Both the position numbers and the translations under genes were made by a program. A model generated the notes under the pieces. The model worked only from the letters and a program-made list of their open reading frames with translations, made no database searches and had not been told where the DNA came from. A DNA stretch of 64,000 bases from Lineus longissimus (lineage: Eukaryota; Nemertea; Pilidiophora; Heteronemertea; Lineidae), in the NCBI RefSeq assembly GCF_910592395.1, contig NC_088313.1, forward strand, positions 3,228,501 to 3,292,500. The letters run 5' to 3'. Positions 25,931 through 41,155 of the stretch are shown piece after piece. Position 1 is the first letter of the stretch, and each line of letters begins with the position of its first letter.

Positions 25931-28900
25931 TATCGCTGTCTTTCCTAGAAGGTACAATCTAGCCGACATTAGTAAAGAGTGTCCTGGACCGTAGAGTACT
26001 TATCAGTAAACCTACTCAAACCCTACGGCTTAAAATTGTAGCGGTCCTTTCACTCCTTACTGCGGAATGTGTACTTAATAGTAACTGCATATATCTGATA
26101 CTTTCTGATACTACACTTCCAACAAGCAAACATACATACACAAAGCTTGACGATGAATGTCTGTACAGCATTGTAAATGTTCCATCAAAATCGATACGTT
26201 TTTTCAGTTCAATTCGATGCAAAGAGGATTAAGTGGTGCGATGTGTCTTCGAAATACGGTGCTTGTAATGACGACTGAGCATAACAACTCTTGAGTTATA
26301 GAATTTCATAATTGCATTTGGGGAAAAGAATTGACATCGATATGACTTTATGAATAAATGGGCCATGCGAAATACGAAATGTTTTAGCAGGATTCTTCCA
26401 ATAACACCAGCTTCAGTTTACAATCACATGAATACGTCATTGAAATGAGCTACACTCTTAAAAAGTTTAAGTAAACAGAACTAATTTGGTAGTTGCTATT
26501 GCATCAACTGTGAAAAGTAGTAAAAACTACCATTAAAGTGGTTAATTGGTTATTCATTAACTTCAACTAAACTTCTTCTACATTGTCTATCGAATAGTCT
26601 GGCATATCTGGATAAGGCTAACCTACTCTCGTGACATATGTTTATGTAAAAGCTTCCTGACATCCAAAACCATTGAAAAAGCAATTGACATTATCAAACA
26701 ACAAATGCCATTGCAAATCCTCGTCAAATCCGAAACGACACCAAACAAGAAGGTCGACTTTCAAGTGGAGCTTTTGCAACGCAGGACCGGGAAGACCGAG
26801 CCTAACCTCTAATTGTCCAGGAGTGTTTCGGTGTTAATCGGTTAATCAAACCAAACATGCATGGTGAGAATGTGTCTCTTGACAAAATTTATTAAGACGA
26901 CCCCGTCTTGGGAAATGAACTAAATCAAATAAATACTGAGAACTCCTGTTCTTGTTGTTGAACGCTCGGTCCTTGACGTGCACAAACTAAAAATACCTGT
27001 CACCTAAAGTATTTCGATTTTTCAAGTGGATACAGCTATTGTGTCTCTTCTTTGGATTGGTATCAGATCACTCAAGAGGACGTTAATCCAGTTTTAATTG
27101 AAAGCAGACACAGAAAGCCAGACCTTTGCGACATTGGATGTAACAGAATACCTGGTGCACTTGACTCGCGAGTCGTATCACGGGTCAGACAATTGGGGCT
27201 GCAGGCTGTCATGGCTGTGTCTTGGTTTTCTCCTTGAATAAGGCAAATCAAATCTGCTGATGATTGTTAGCCTCGACCTTTGCCTTTATCCGAACCCATT
27301 CCTCGAAGTATTTGTTCTTAGTAGTGCCATCAACAATAAAGAATAACTCCGTCCATCAATTAGGTCTAGTTGAGGGTACTAACACGGTTAAAAGTATTTC
27401 AAAATGCTGAATTACCAAGCGCAACCCAGCCCTACTGCATTTTACCAGCCCATTCCTTATTACTTATCACACCGCTTATCCTTACGCATCCCACCACAAA
27501 GAAGACTGCGTCTCTAAGCTTAAAGTCATGTTGAGAACCGCTACAACCTAGAGCTATTGATGACGCGATGCTAGTATCATTCCAAAGCAACCACGGCTAC
27601 AATAGTACAGCCTCAATCGCTGTATTTTTCCTCAAACCCTTCCTGATTAACTGTCACTGATAACGCCACCAACAATGAAAAACCGCGTCCATCGATATCT
27701 ATTCCATGAAATACTAACACACGACGGAAATTAGTCGATTGCACAGCCTAAAGGATTAGTTAAATGCAAATATCCATTAGCATTGGTGTTTCCGAGGGAG
27801 TTAAATCCCGGGGGAAATCTACTTCCGAAGACAAAAGAGTATAACGAAATGATGAAACTTTTTTGAGTGTTCTGGTGTAATTGAGGGAGCGTGGACATTT
27901 TGTTTCAGATTTATGTGTGCAATTTTTAGACAACGGTTAATGGAACTTGCGACCAACTGGTCCCATTGAGAGATTGACATTGTTCTGTGAAGGTATTCCA
28001 CTTGGGTTTGACAACTAAGTTGGTGAGTGTATCAAAATGATTGGTAACCTTTCTTTTGTGAGAGAGTGCAGGTTCGAGCTTTGTGACTGGACTTTCGAGA
28101 CAATGGGTTGTGGCGTTCTGCCATCGAGTAATCCGATAAGATATTGATATTTTCCCTGAAGATATTAGTCTGATCACGGACCAAGTCCGAGGTCTGATAC
28201 TTTGGATAACTTGTCTGTCAGTATACCTCGTGTATATCGCTATTCGCTTTGAAAGGAGGGCCGGGCTGGCAGTTCGCACATCAGTGAAAGCAGCTGAACT
28301 GAGATATGGTCAAACATCAAATTACGCTGATTCAGACGCCCAGAGATCACTTCGAGTTTACTCTATATCCCGAGGTCGTGTACCAAAAGTATAGGCTTAC
28401 GGCAATGACGGAATTCCGTGTCGTTATAACCACGTGCGCTTTGGGCTAATCACAGCACTGGAAGAAAATATCTTTGCTATGGGCAAAATCGTACGTCGGG
28501 GTGTTTGATCGATAAAGCAGTACCTCGGGCTTAGCATTTCTTTTGCCAAAGGTGTGGTGCTTAGAAGGGATATCTTACTGTCGTGACAGATGTTGAGATC
28601 GAATTTAGACCATCAGATTGTGAAATATCCATTGGCGCTATCCTAATGGCACCCTGAGTCCTTGGGAAGCGGTAGAAGTATTGAATCCCTGATACTAGAC
28701 GCAGTGACTGTTTAAGAAGAAACCCAAGTCCCGGCCTCCCGCAGTCAGGACGTTATTTATGCGTGTGCCTTCGGCATTCCTTACATTGGTGCAGCCCAAA
28801 GAATAATATCAGTACGGCCACACAGACGTGCCAGAGGTGGATCCCAAGGCAACTTCTTTCTTGTGCAAAAATGTATTAATTCCTAATTTCTATACCCATG

Positions 28901-31900
28901 GGCAAGGACATCGAAATAACAACCACACGGGGTTACCCAAATGATATTATCTTGTCATTAGGCCCCGTATGGCTCTATCGCGTTGCCACAGATGTCGAAA
29001 AAGAACCGCCCTGGTGCGAATTCGCACCCGACAGTGATAATGTTCACCTGGGGGTCCCTCATACGCTTCTGAAGTTTGAACAAATCAGGATAATTTTTTA
29101 AGGTTACCTAAAAAAAACACCCGGTTATCAGTGTGATTTGGTATGATACTGACAATTGCTACGTTAGAGGCCAGTAACCACCCGACTAGACATTCTAGGG
29201 AGGGAGGCTTGTAGCGCCGGGGAATGAAGCCGCACAAAGACGTAGCCTACCAGGCCGGACACTGCATGTAGCCGGCTAAGATTTCTGTTCTGACTACGTT
29301 CTCGCGCAATGAGTTGCTTGTCGACCAAACGAACACCCACTGCAATCTATGCCCTTCTCACGCAGGTAAAATTGATGGACCGCGCTAAATTGTCAATTTT
29401 TAAGGTCGTCTGCCCCATGCTGTTGTAGAAATGGCAGATCATAGCTCATGGCTATTGTCCCTTGGCCATGCATCCTCCTCCGTTAGCATTGCATCCTGTG
29501 TCCTGCAGTGGCCAGTTTCATGCATGGACAAAATGCAATTCCATTGATTAAGAGACGCGGAAGGAGAAATGGAAATCTTTAAAGATTTCGAATAATGTCT
29601 TGTCTGGCGTGAAGAATGCATGGCATCAACACAGCAGTGTAAAGCGTTCAATAAAAACCTATTCTCGGATGTAGCTTTTGTGAGGTTTTTGATGGCCCGG
29701 TTTGACGGCCATTAACAATGTTTTGTATTGCTTAATTGTATCATCAACAAAAGGAAGATTTCACCTCGTCCAAGTTTGGCGCAATAATCGTGTCTTCAAA
29801 GGACATTACATCGCCCCTGTGACACCAAGAAACACGTTCAACTCAAATCACAAGAACTTTTTATCTCAATGACGAGAGTATCGCGTGTCACCATGCTTTT
29901 ATAGAGAAGTGGAAGTTTTTGTATTGATGCCCATGGTCAAGGCAGAAAACACTTTCTGTCCTTTCTCATCCTTCTTTTGTTCCACTTGAATTGGCAAATA
30001 AATGATGACCGGGTCTTCCTATTTTCTCCAAGATGACAATGGACTCCCTTGGGGTCTCTTGCATCATAAGATCACACAAAGGCATTAATGCGCTGCATCG
30101 TTTTGATTATGTCAGTGCGGGCATGTCCGGTCTGTCTCTTTGATGCAAGGGATGAATTCCAACATAACTCGGACAATATATTACACACAATTGCTTTCAT
30201 TATCCAATGCTAAGTGCAGCAAAAAACAATGTGGAATAGACCTCGGAACTCTTGAAGAGATCGCGAACTTAGTCATCTTGTGTTAGCAACTACAGCGACA
30301 GCATGCACAAACAGGACGGGACAATTCGCCAGTAGATATGATCTGTATGGGCGACAGCGATAGTGTCAAGAGGATTACAAGCACCAAGGCGTACACCCTC
30401 CGCCTTAAGGTACGGATTAGGTTTCTGATAATCGACACATAGAAAAAACATGGAAACATTTTTTTGGGCGACAATCTATGTTGTGAGAACTAAATAACGT
30501 GCGTTTTCTCGATAGATTATTTGAAATGTCGACGATTGGAATGACTGTGAGAATTGTGATACCACCAACTAGACTAAGTACCAGAAAGCTGTCATACCAT
30601 GAACACTTGAATGGTAACCGCATTGAAAAGCACTGATGGCCCACACAGTACTTGTTCGTGTGGTGATTTAGTCCTTTAGAACCATTCCCATCATAAGGAA
30701 TGATCTGAGATCAAGAAGCCGTTTTACTGGTTTTGTTGTTCGAAAAGGTGTCACTTTGGCATTTCAAAACTATGAAAATCTACATGAAAAAGATCACTGC
30801 GATTTCTCAGCCTTTTATTCGTACGTCAATGTGTGTAATGAAGAGTGTAAGGTTGGTCTCACAAGTGCGAAACTATAATTTTATATCCTCGGGATGTTTT
30901 CGTTCAGCTGAACGATCGTGGTCGTTTCTGAAAGGGAGACCATATGCGCCGAAAAGCCTTTGAGATTAAGAAAGGTGAAGAGTTCACTTCCATTTCTTAA
31001 TTAAACAATAACGTTCCCTTAGCTATCATAACATTCAAAATGCTCCAGTGTCAAGGGGCAGAAGGTCCCAAGTGAATCCCCTGCCTCGCCTTGACTATCA
31101 ATAGCCGATAACCTCTCACCCGCTCATTCGCAAGACGCAGTGTACCATGTAGGGATAGTTGCGTGATAGCAACTATCTTCAAGAACGATTTCAATTGAAA
31201 TTTATCACCTGTGGTGAAAAACCAGTGTGTTAAATGAAATTTATGTTTAAACAGCTTTCACTTGAACTCTCAAACCACATGATGCCTTTGCCTTGGGACA
31301 GATACGTGTGATATCGCTGGCGTGGGTTTCCCAATACGCAGCATTGTCTATTCACGAGTCCTACGAGTTTCATGTCTCAGGAATGAAAATCGACCAGGTA
31401 CCAACTTTGTTGAACCAGAACGGCTTCCAGTCGATACCATGGGCCTCCCGCCGATACCTCTGCTCTGCCTGTAGAGAATTAAACTCGGTCAACAACGCGA
31501 AGGTTGTTGTACTTCAGGACTCAAGGGTTTACAAACATACATCTGTACGAAACGTCTTGTTAAAAGACGTGTGGCATGATGGCCCTCTCTAAAAATCCGA
31601 ATGCTCCGCCATTTGGGTGGTTCGCACTGAAGTGAATCTGTATTCTTGAGTACTTTTCAAACTTAGCTTCTTAGCAGCTCATTGCCTAAACGTACATAAG
31701 CACCCAAAAAACGTAAATGCATACGGATATACACACATGTAGAGTATAAGTTGGTTCATCTTAAGAAGATTTTACACATTTGGCCTTGCTCGCCCTTTCA
31801 GTTTCCTGGTAAGGTTTGTGTGAGGCATGGCCTAGTACGCCCCATCTTGATTCTCAAGCCTTGGATCCACTCCGCCGACCCGGACTCCGTTACACCGACG

Positions 31901-34900
31901 GAGTGAGTATACGCCCGTTCCCTCTGGAACAATATCGACATCGTTTACTGCTGACAATAATTGTGAAATGGAATGGGGTGAGATATTTTTGAATGAGGTG
32001 ATCAAATACTCAAATACAAAGATAAATTGATATGCATTCGTGGCTGAAAGTATGTTTCTTGTTAGGCTAATTGACCAAGAACACACACATGCCAATGGAC
32101 CAACCCTTCAAACAATGCGAACCATTGTTTTCATAATCTTACCCCAGACTCGCACATGCTGAGAATCCGACCGTTCGATATTTTTCTTCTTTGTTCCACA
32201 ACCAAATATCGCATTTTGATGTCATTATATCGAAGAGCATGCATTAGCAAATCTGAGTGTACTTCATTTTTCTTCATCCAGTTTTTTTTTGTTTCGACGT
32301 ATGTTAGTAATGCACTTAGCTGTAACAGTAAATGGATAACGGTTTTCATTAGATCAGGCCACGTGAAACAACATCCATGATTCCATTTTTTTTCTCTTTA
32401 AAGAGCAAGTCTCTTTTTATAGTTTCATCAAAGCTGCTTATTTTGTGCACTAAACGGACTTAAAAGGAATGCTATTATCGTTGCTTATAGTTCATAGAGA
32501 CATCAATAAAGACAACAGTTTAGTAAAAATGTTATTTCAATAAACAATGCGGTATTGTTAAAAGAAAAGACAAAAAACGGTTTACACGCATGGACGTGAC
32601 GTATTTTGGTCTGTGAGTTTCAGTGCACGCGCCGGAACGCGCCTGAGAGCCGCGGTTTCCGTATTGGCGATGTTACGACTTTTGAATGAGTGTCCTTGTT
32701 ATTCATTATTATCTCACCCTCTCCCTTCCAGATGAGAAGTTGATGCTGGGCATTAACAGCACGGTATGGTTGTACAAAAGAATCTTTCTCTAACGTTATA
32801 TTAGCTTACTATTCTGAGCGCTCCGACTGGCTGTGTAACAAAATAATAGAGAGACTGGATGCAAGTCGACCTACAAGCCCATCGCTTGTTCTACTGCGTA
32901 CTTTGATGTGGTTACGGTCAATTAACGTCTTTTTAATGATTTGTCGCAAAAATCAATTGAATTAAAACCAGATTACTTTTTCACACGCCACGGCATCAGC
33001 TGCACCACTTTCGAACCAAATGCTATTGATTTGGTTAGCTTTAACGTCCACTCATTGATTTAGCATGGGAGGCACTTTAATGCTAAGTGATGTGTTTTTT
33101 AATTCCGTTTGGTTGTAAGTGGCAACTAACCTAAATGCATCTGGTAAGACGATAAGCAATGATGGGTAACGTTGTGGAGCATTTGCTGTGCATTTGCGTG
33201 GAGCGTGCACCTCAGTTACTTCATACATGCAGTTGCGGAAACAAACTGTATTGCCTTCAGTATGCAGAAATCATGACAGGACATCGACCCCTCCCCCAGA
33301 TGTTTAGTGTGTATCGCTCGGACTTCGACGTACGCTGGTTCTTCTTACACTTGCATCTTCAGCCAAAAGGACTGGAGACATTAGCGTTTGATTTCATCTT
33401 ATGAGAGAAGGCTTGGGCTAAGCAAGTGATTTCACCGTCAAACCTGAAGTATGGCTCTTCAACAGCAAAACGTCCCTTCGCCTCTTTAATATGTGAAAGC
33501 CTCAGCAATGTACTTTTACTGGAGTTTCATAGCTAAAGGTAAGCTACATACTTTGCTCTAATGAATAATGATATGAACTAAAACGCTTCCACAAGGAACA
33601 AAATCAAGAACTTTACACGAGTTCGGCTTGCAACTTATCAGCAGACTCTGTTCTTTAGTTACATGCCATAAATTCCATACACCCTCTTGCGCATGTAAAT
33701 AGAATTATAAAAAGTGCGAAAAGATATATGTGACAGTTAACGAGACTCTATGTTGTCGACTTTATTTTTAATCAGTGCGTAACAAAAAGTATTGAATTTG
33801 CTTCTATATAATAGTAAATCATATACCAGGATGTGTACATCAGGAAGTTAGCGAAGCACGTGAAAAAGTATTTAATGTGAACACCAGATTTATCTGAGCA
33901 TTGTGTCGTATTTCTCAACTTAGATTTTTGTTGGAAATGTTATGAGATCACAAGACTCATATCAAGTTTCTTCCTCATTGAGCAACCACTCATGACTTTT
34001 GTGATATCTGCATGATATCCTAAGTGTTTCTCCTATATATGGGTCAGTTCCGTGCTGGAAGTCATGTTCCTACATTGTACTCTCGCCGGGTCTTGATAAG
34101 ATGCAAAAACTTTGGTGGTTAAGATGGGTCAGTCGATCCTGAAAGAGGCAGGAGTTGTGAAACAGTTGAACAGGTATGACAGGTATGGACAGAGAAACAC
34201 CTTTTTAAGCAGACGTTCATTTTGGGACATCCTTTAAACTCCTTTCCACTCACTTCCCCAGGGGCACGATAAGGCACTTGCTCCTTGTTCGCATACCAAC
34301 AATGGTCTTTGGAATGAAAAATAAAGGGATTATGTGCCCGAGAGGCCTTACTGATACCAACAATAAACCAAGTATAGACCTATCAAAGAGTACTTCACAG
34401 ACACTTGCTTGAATGGTAATTCTGGACTAAATTGAATGGATATGGGCTTAAATAGCGCTCTGCATGTCACTACATCAATGTGCTGACAGGAAGATGGTAT
34501 TTGATAAGGATATGTGGACATATCGGACAATCTAGCCTGGAGATACGTAAAGACTAAATCTAATTCCTTTTATACATGTAACTCAATCCCTCGTCGATTA
34601 AATTCCGCGGTATTATCTGCTAAAGGGTGACAAAATCCCCTCGGGAACATTCGTGGCCAGGAAGTTCAATTTGTTTGGAATTCCCATTGAATTTTGATTA
34701 GTAAATCACCTGAAATCACCTGTGTCCTTCCCAACTGGTATTTGAAATTGAAGTCTTTAACAAACTTTCATTCACCATAAAATCCTAAATGAAACACTTG
34801 TTAGGACCGTCCAAAAGTATAACCTGAGATAAACTTTGTATAAAGAGTAGGCAGCCATAATTCTACGCAGTGATAGAGGCAATCGTTCTCATCGGACATC

Positions 34901-37900
34901 AGTGACAGGTTATTCTCAAACTACCGCTAAATGCATAATAGCACATCATAACCAGTTTGGACGAGAAAAGGGGTGAAACATACAAAGAAGTGTGATTGCC
35001 ACAATTGACAGTAGGCCTACATGGCTCAGTTGCCGAATCGGCTTTAAGTGCCAAATCAGCGTCAGAGACAGTGTTGTCAGCTTATGTCCTTCACCACATT
35101 TCTTAACAATAGTAGCGTAAGGACTAACGCCGATGTTACAGCTTACACTGCTTTGACAGGCTTTGGTGCCAAGTCAGAACGTACATCGACATTAAGCCAA
35201 TGACTGAACGCCGCACGGTTCTCGCTTTTCCCGCTCCAGTGGAAACTGGCCTCAGGCCATGCATGTAGATACATGCTTATTGGAACTATTCGTTGCCCAG
35301 ATCGACATTAACCACAACAGCTTCTAAAATAAGCCCTTGGTTATCAACTAGACGATCATTGTCATTGTGATTTTGAAAATGATGCCAATATCACCACTTG
35401 AGAGAGGACGATTGCGTTGTCTACCTGTTCTTGAAGTACCCTTCAGGAGACTAGAAGTGCGTATTTTTCCATGATGAGTATGGTACTCATGTTGAAAGAT
35501 ATTGAAATCGTAGAACAGTTGGCACTCAAAACAATTTCAGACATAAAAACAATTTGACGTTATTTGGATTTTCCTTTTTTCGCTTGGCATAGGCCGAGTA
35601 CCAATGCGTCTACTTTTGCAATCACTTCGCCCCAGCCAGGAGGGATGCGTTGTTGGCTCGGAAAGTCAGCCAACATCATAATGAATTCCAATCTGGGCAG
35701 GGTGTGCCTGATGGGTTTTAAGTCTGGAAAGAGTCATTGTTTCAGGAGGCAAGCACATGTTGTAAGAAACGATTCACCTGGTTTCTGTGTTCCTGCTTGT
35801 AAGCATGGTTTGGGATGGAGCGCTATGTCTCTGAGAAGTTGTCTGATAACGGGACTTGTTTAAAAATAGAGATAAAGGAAACACTGTTGTAAGGAACATG
35901 TAGGCCTACTAAGGCAGGTTCTACTTCATCTTTGTTTTCTTTGCGTTATATGTTGTTTCTCACGGTAGGCCTTTAAATCATGGTCAACGTACCGTCTGAG
36001 GGTTTATTATAGGTGCGGGTAGTCCTTCAAATACCGCAGAGTTGACACTGAATGAGGTCCAAACAGCCTACCAACCGTTGTCAACGGAACCCGCTTCTTC
36101 TTAGCCCATTGAAATAGGCTTAGATCCGCTGTACACTCGTGGTGGGACGGGCCAGGCCGGTCTATCACTTGACATTGTGCCACCGGAAACGGTTTGTTGT
36201 GTCGGTTTACAAAAGTGTTCATGGTGTATCATTGTCTCTTTCATCACAAGGACAGATATGGGTCCAGCATGCATCTTTTTTGCATTTTCATTTTTTCATA
36301 TTGTGTTACTGACAAAACCCACACAATGCATGCACTGTGCAACAGCGTGTATGGATTTATTGTTAGTTATTAATATGTAAAGGACGACCTTAACATATTC
36401 ACGGGATAGATACCGGATCATTTACAAGTGTTTTGCTTTGTAGTGCAAATAATGATGACATGATACGGGCACTATGGACACCAAACTGTACGTCAAAAAC
36501 TGTTTAAAACCAATTACTCTAAAGAATAATAATAATATTCGGCAATACCTTGAGGACAAAACGCAAATTTTCTGCAAATAAGGTGCTGGTCCTGCATGTT
36601 GTGGGCATCTGATGGTAGATGGGTGATAGTTTTTAAAATGTTAATGAACAATATAAACTAGAAGCGACAAAAATATACATGTACCAGGACGATAACTGAA
36701 GAATTCTGGCCGCAGCTTGCTATAAATCATGCAAAGACCGGGTACCGCTAATTTGAACCCATTTCCAGCAGGAAATTGCAATAATAGCACGTTGCGTTTT
36801 TTATCAATTTTTCAGTTTATTTATGGGACATCACACATAACCCAATGCAGGAGTATTTCAATTACGCCAAGCGATGGCGTTGGATAAGTGGCAGGGCGAT
36901 ATCGTTAAATATAAGTATGTGCACAGCATAGTGGGGAAATTTTAATCCATTAACTTACATTTTATTCTCTATAGAAATCCATAGAGACCTACGCATCATA
37001 ATACATTTATTGATTTCAAAATCCCAGCTGGAGAGGTCGGTCATCTCACGAATATGAAATTATACATATCATGTTTGCTTTAGCAAGCATCTCTTAATAT
37101 ATGCTTGTTTTTTGTAAGATGTTGGCTGTTAAGAGGAATCATTAGTCACAACTGCGATACTGTGTTGACCTCTGCGGCCAAGAGAAAGGTATGCCTTATG
37201 GATTTTTTTAGGAAATGAACATGTGATGTATGCTACCTGGCAGTATCTATCATGTCTATGGTAATAACAAAAAGCGATACTGCAGGTGCGTGGCGTGTGT
37301 GACAATGGTTGGGATAGATTTTACAATTTTACGGTCTGTGCGATTTGTGGAGTCAAAGTACAGGCGCATGAAGATCCAGGTCCAAGTACCAGGTCAATTG
37401 AACAGTAACTACTGTGGAGTTCAACAATATTCGAACTTTCTCCAAAAAAAAAATCATGTAATAAGGGTGAGAAATATCTTAATTACAGCCCTATTGTCTG
37501 TAAGTCAGTTACTTTGATATTGTTCTGGTTGACAAGCCACCAGTAGACTGCCATTCCTACAGCCTGAAACTAGTTTGACAGGTGACAGTACCCACTAAAT
37601 ATCTCAATATGAAAAACATGCAAGGCCTATATAAATGAGTATGTATATGAATCCAATACAAATTGCTTCAGAAATTCAAGTGAAATCTTTGCATCGTCTT
37701 TGAATGAATGTCTATACGAACTTCAAGAAAAGCTCTATTTTGAAGTACATAGGATCTGAGGTCAGTATAATTGAAAGTTTATGAAAGAACGGGGCTGGTC
37801 TTGAAAGAAATTTCTAAAGCTTTTCCTCGTGGCTTGATATTTTGATTCCGTATCTTTTGTACACGAATCTATGCACGTCACACCATGACTCCCATCGCTT

Positions 37901-40518
37901 ATTTTAACGTCAGTCCCGAGGACAATATCTTCAGAAAGCCGCGCTTTCATTTCACGTAGCCTTTGAACTATTGGTAATTATTTCATTCTTTAACTATTAT
38001 ACTGACTTGGCGACCATTGGCACCTTTGGTCGCGAACCTATCAATCTCTTCACAGGTGAATGCTCGGCATGTAGGTTATTACAAGTTGATAAGAAAAAAA
38101 GACAAACCCTTGAGCGATCAACGATGCCATGGTCTGAATTGAAGTAAAATGACAGTCTGACATTCTGATTCATAAAATCACATTTTCTGATATTCATTCT
38201 CAAAGTTAACATTGTTAAGAGTAATGAAGTTGACAGCGGTGGTTTGTATCTTATAATACTTGTCAGCATTAAATGATCAGCCTTATTTTGGGCATTCAAA
38301 ACCAGTTTCGGCGCGGCACGACGAGTTTGGCTTTAGGTCAGCTGGAATGCATTAATCATTGCAGACTATGACAGTAAAAAACATACAAAGGTATACGTGA
38401 TTTAACCGCATCTAGATTTTTACTTTTTTAGGGATAGTCTATGGAGACAAAAACGTCTGGAACATCAAAGATAAGCCTCCCATCGGCGCTTGTGGTCGTA
38501 CAAAAGGTGGTGAACATTTTACGAGCACATTTGGGTTAGCTCGTTGTGAGGTGCCCAGGTGACGTACACATGCGTGCGACGGGCAAGACAGCCTTTCAGT
38601 CCATTTTGTGAGTTTTACAAATTGTTGTTGTCGAAGTGAGAGAAGCTCATGTTCGTCATGGGTCAATCGTCCACCTATTTCGATACAATGTTCATTATGT
38701 CCTAAATGTTACTTCCCATTAACTTGCACTCCCAGGAGGACAGGGCAAGGCTTTTGCGGACATTAACCCTGCGCCGAAAACAACGTCTAATTGGCAACCA
38801 TCAGGAGCGTCCATGTTATCATTGATCTCTTATTGTCCTTACCTAATAACGAAGAAAACACACCGAAAACATGAACAATGTCACGTCGTGATTGTTAGTC
38901 GGCGTAAAAACGCCTAAACCACTTCAATAGTAGGCCTATCCACCTGCTAACCTATAGTAGATCTTCTTAATTGGTTCTCCAATGCCCTTAATCGTGATCT
39001 TGTAAATAGGATCGCAGCCTACATGTTAAACATGCTTAACCATACCAATTTGAATAGATTTCGACAAAAGATATCACCACCGTGCCTGAGTCTATATTAC
39101 GAGTTCTGTTTACATCATTTGGTTTAATTGGCTAAATTGCCTCTCTTTTTGGGCAAATTGCTGATACAACTGTGATCACTACTTTATAAACAGGGAGCAG
39201 TTGGTTAATAGGGCACTTGGAAACCGCACTGATCTAATTGGTGTTGTACATTGCGGTCTCTTGTATACTGCTTGGCGAAAGGACCTTGCTTTGAAGGCCT
39301 GAGACCACTATTAACTGTTCAGTGGAACCATGGGACAAATGTGATGAAATTTTTAAAAAGCCCTGTCATGGATGCCTAAATACTGCCAGGAATGTTAGAT
39401 ATTTGGTTTGCAAACATCCTTTTAGGCTTTTTTGATTTTGAATGATGTCCACTAACATGATTCAGGTCGCTTTTGAAATGGTACTCCTTTTCTAGATTTT
39501 ACGGGGTCGGAAAGATATTCTCTCACAGGCAGTAAACACGGCCCCGCATCGTGTCATATTCTGGCATGTCTCACGAAAACGTTAATAAAACAATTTAGAA
39601 TCATTGGAACTTTCTAAAATTCACTTCTGACATTGACAAGATATAGGACTACACTTCTGCAAAGTTTGATGAAAATCGCAGCTTTGATTTTTTTTTAAAT
39701 CACGGAAATGTATATACACAAAATGTACACGGACCCTATAGCAGATTCAATTGTGTACTGAGCCCTGAAGGTTCATCACATGGAAACCTACAAACAATGC
39801 CATACCCATGGCAACAAAAAAACGCAAAGTGATTTTGATTGCAATTATATTAACAATAGTTGGTGGTGTGGAACACTGGAGGACAGAGCGTGCAGGACTC
39901 TTAAAAAATCTAGGAAAATATTTTTGTAATGTACATGTACACATGCATTTAAAATTCTGTAAGGAGTCTGAAATGTTTCTTTTAATTAAATTTATCAAAC
40001 TACATGTAGTCTAAAACGAAAGGCGCTCTGAAGGTTATCGCTGCTCACCAGCACGACCTTATTGGCCTAGTTCAGGAAAAAAACCCATCAAATTCTTGGC
40101 TCCACATCCAGCTGCATGCTGATGCGTCACTAAAAGCGTTCAGCTGCAGAAACTCTAAAATATTTAAAATTTAAAGGTTTGTCATTGAATCATTAGGTTA
40201 CCGCTAATTGCCTATCATTAGTGCTCATTTAATTATCCTCTGGCGTCTTGAAAAAAAGGACAATTTAAATCTTATGAATGAGTCATTGATGATGTAGTGG
40301 CCCCCGCAGACTTCACTTGTTTTAAAAGAAGCTAACGATGTTAGCTGTTTGCCATTGGTATGAAACAGATTTGGTCTATAATTTTAACTTCCGTCTTCTG
40401 TGGTAATGCCTGCATTATCAGTGTATCAGGTAGGCCTATCAGGTGGAAATGGGTACTGTTGGATTGAAACGCTGGTCTAGTGGCTCATCGTTGGTCTAGT
40501 GGCCGGTTGATAACCTAG
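25931..40518. other. long gene-poor intergenic stretch
   Basis: About 14.6 kb in which I find no supportable gene, RNA or mobile element. Open frames reach at most about 117 codons (27,926-28,279, minus strand), lack domains, signal peptides or conserved-looking composition, and are at the length expected by chance. Motifs such as TAGGCCTA and TACATGTA recur. Short spliced exons or conserved regulatory elements could be present but cannot be seen without comparison. Confidence 0.4.
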
Positions 40519-40950
40519 TTGTTATCCAAATGGATAACAAATGCTAAAAACAAATTACGCACTTATAGGTCCTTCAAAACGCAACTCTGCTGTGAGAAAT
40601 ATCTGACTTCAATTTCAAGTTTTTCTTTAAGAAGATCCCTTTGTTGTTTCCGCATTAGCTGTCACGATCTAGCCATTGAAAGAGGTAGATACAAAAAACT
40701 TAAAGTTGAAGAGAGGGTGTGTTCTTGTGATGGGACTTCAATAGAAGACGAGGTTCACTTTCTAACTGCCTGCCCAAAATATGATGCTTCAAGGAACGAT
40801 TTTTTCTCAGTTATCAATGAGAACAACATCAACTTTTCAGGTCTCTCACCAGGAAATAAGTTTATCTGGCTTCTTTCAAATGAGGACCCTGGAATTTGTC
40901 AGAAGCTATCATCATTTTTACAGAAATGCTTTTCTGATCGCATAAAATAA
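40519..40950 (+). pseudogene. LINE ORF2 C-terminal fragment (reverse transcriptase tail)
   Basis: The open frame begins right after an in-frame TAG and has no ATG at its start (first codon TTG), so it is a remnant rather than a gene. It encodes about 143 residues matching the pattern of the extreme C-terminus of non-LTR retrotransposon polyproteins. The N-terminal part has KLRTYRSFK, the middle has LAIERGRYKKLKVEERVC, and a Cys/His cluster follows: VCSCD, then EDEVHFLTACPKY. The endonuclease and reverse transcriptase domains are absent, so the element is truncated at its 5' end. The frame itself is undamaged, which suggests a fairly young insertion. The clade (CR1/jockey-like or similar) is inferred only from the motif style. 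Confidence 0.75.
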
Positions 40951-41155
40951 GGACCTCCTCTCTCCCACCTACTAGTATCTACTCCAGGTTTGACCCCGGT
41001 AGTAGACTTTATATTGTTACTTTTGTCATGTATCCTTTGTATGTCTTATGTACTTTCAATCAAAATCATTGTATTTCTATTGTACCATGTGTACCTTTGC
41101 CCTCCGGGCCTTTTGATTAATAAACTAATTTGAATTTGAATTTGAATTTGTTATC
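40527..41155 (+). mobile_element. 5'-truncated LINE insertion with (AATTTG)4 tail
   Basis: The insertion holds the ORF2 tail, then a 3' UTR with a small hairpin in CCCTCCGGGCC (near 41,101) and an AATAAA-like run. It ends in exactly four AATTTG hexamers (41,127-41,150). Short tandem repeats instead of poly(A) are known at the 3' ends of several LINE clades. TTGTTATC occurs at 40,519-40,526 and again at 41,148-41,155 and may be the target-site duplication, though its right copy overlaps the hexamer tail by three bases. Confidence 0.65.

Noticed and set aside
27926-28279. A 117-codon minus-strand open frame
   Set aside because: No motif, signal peptide or membrane segment; its length is within chance for a 64-kb window.
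40475-40518. Doubled TGGTCTAGTGGC resembling a tRNA box A
   Set aside because: No box B follows at the right distance and no tRNA fold is possible.
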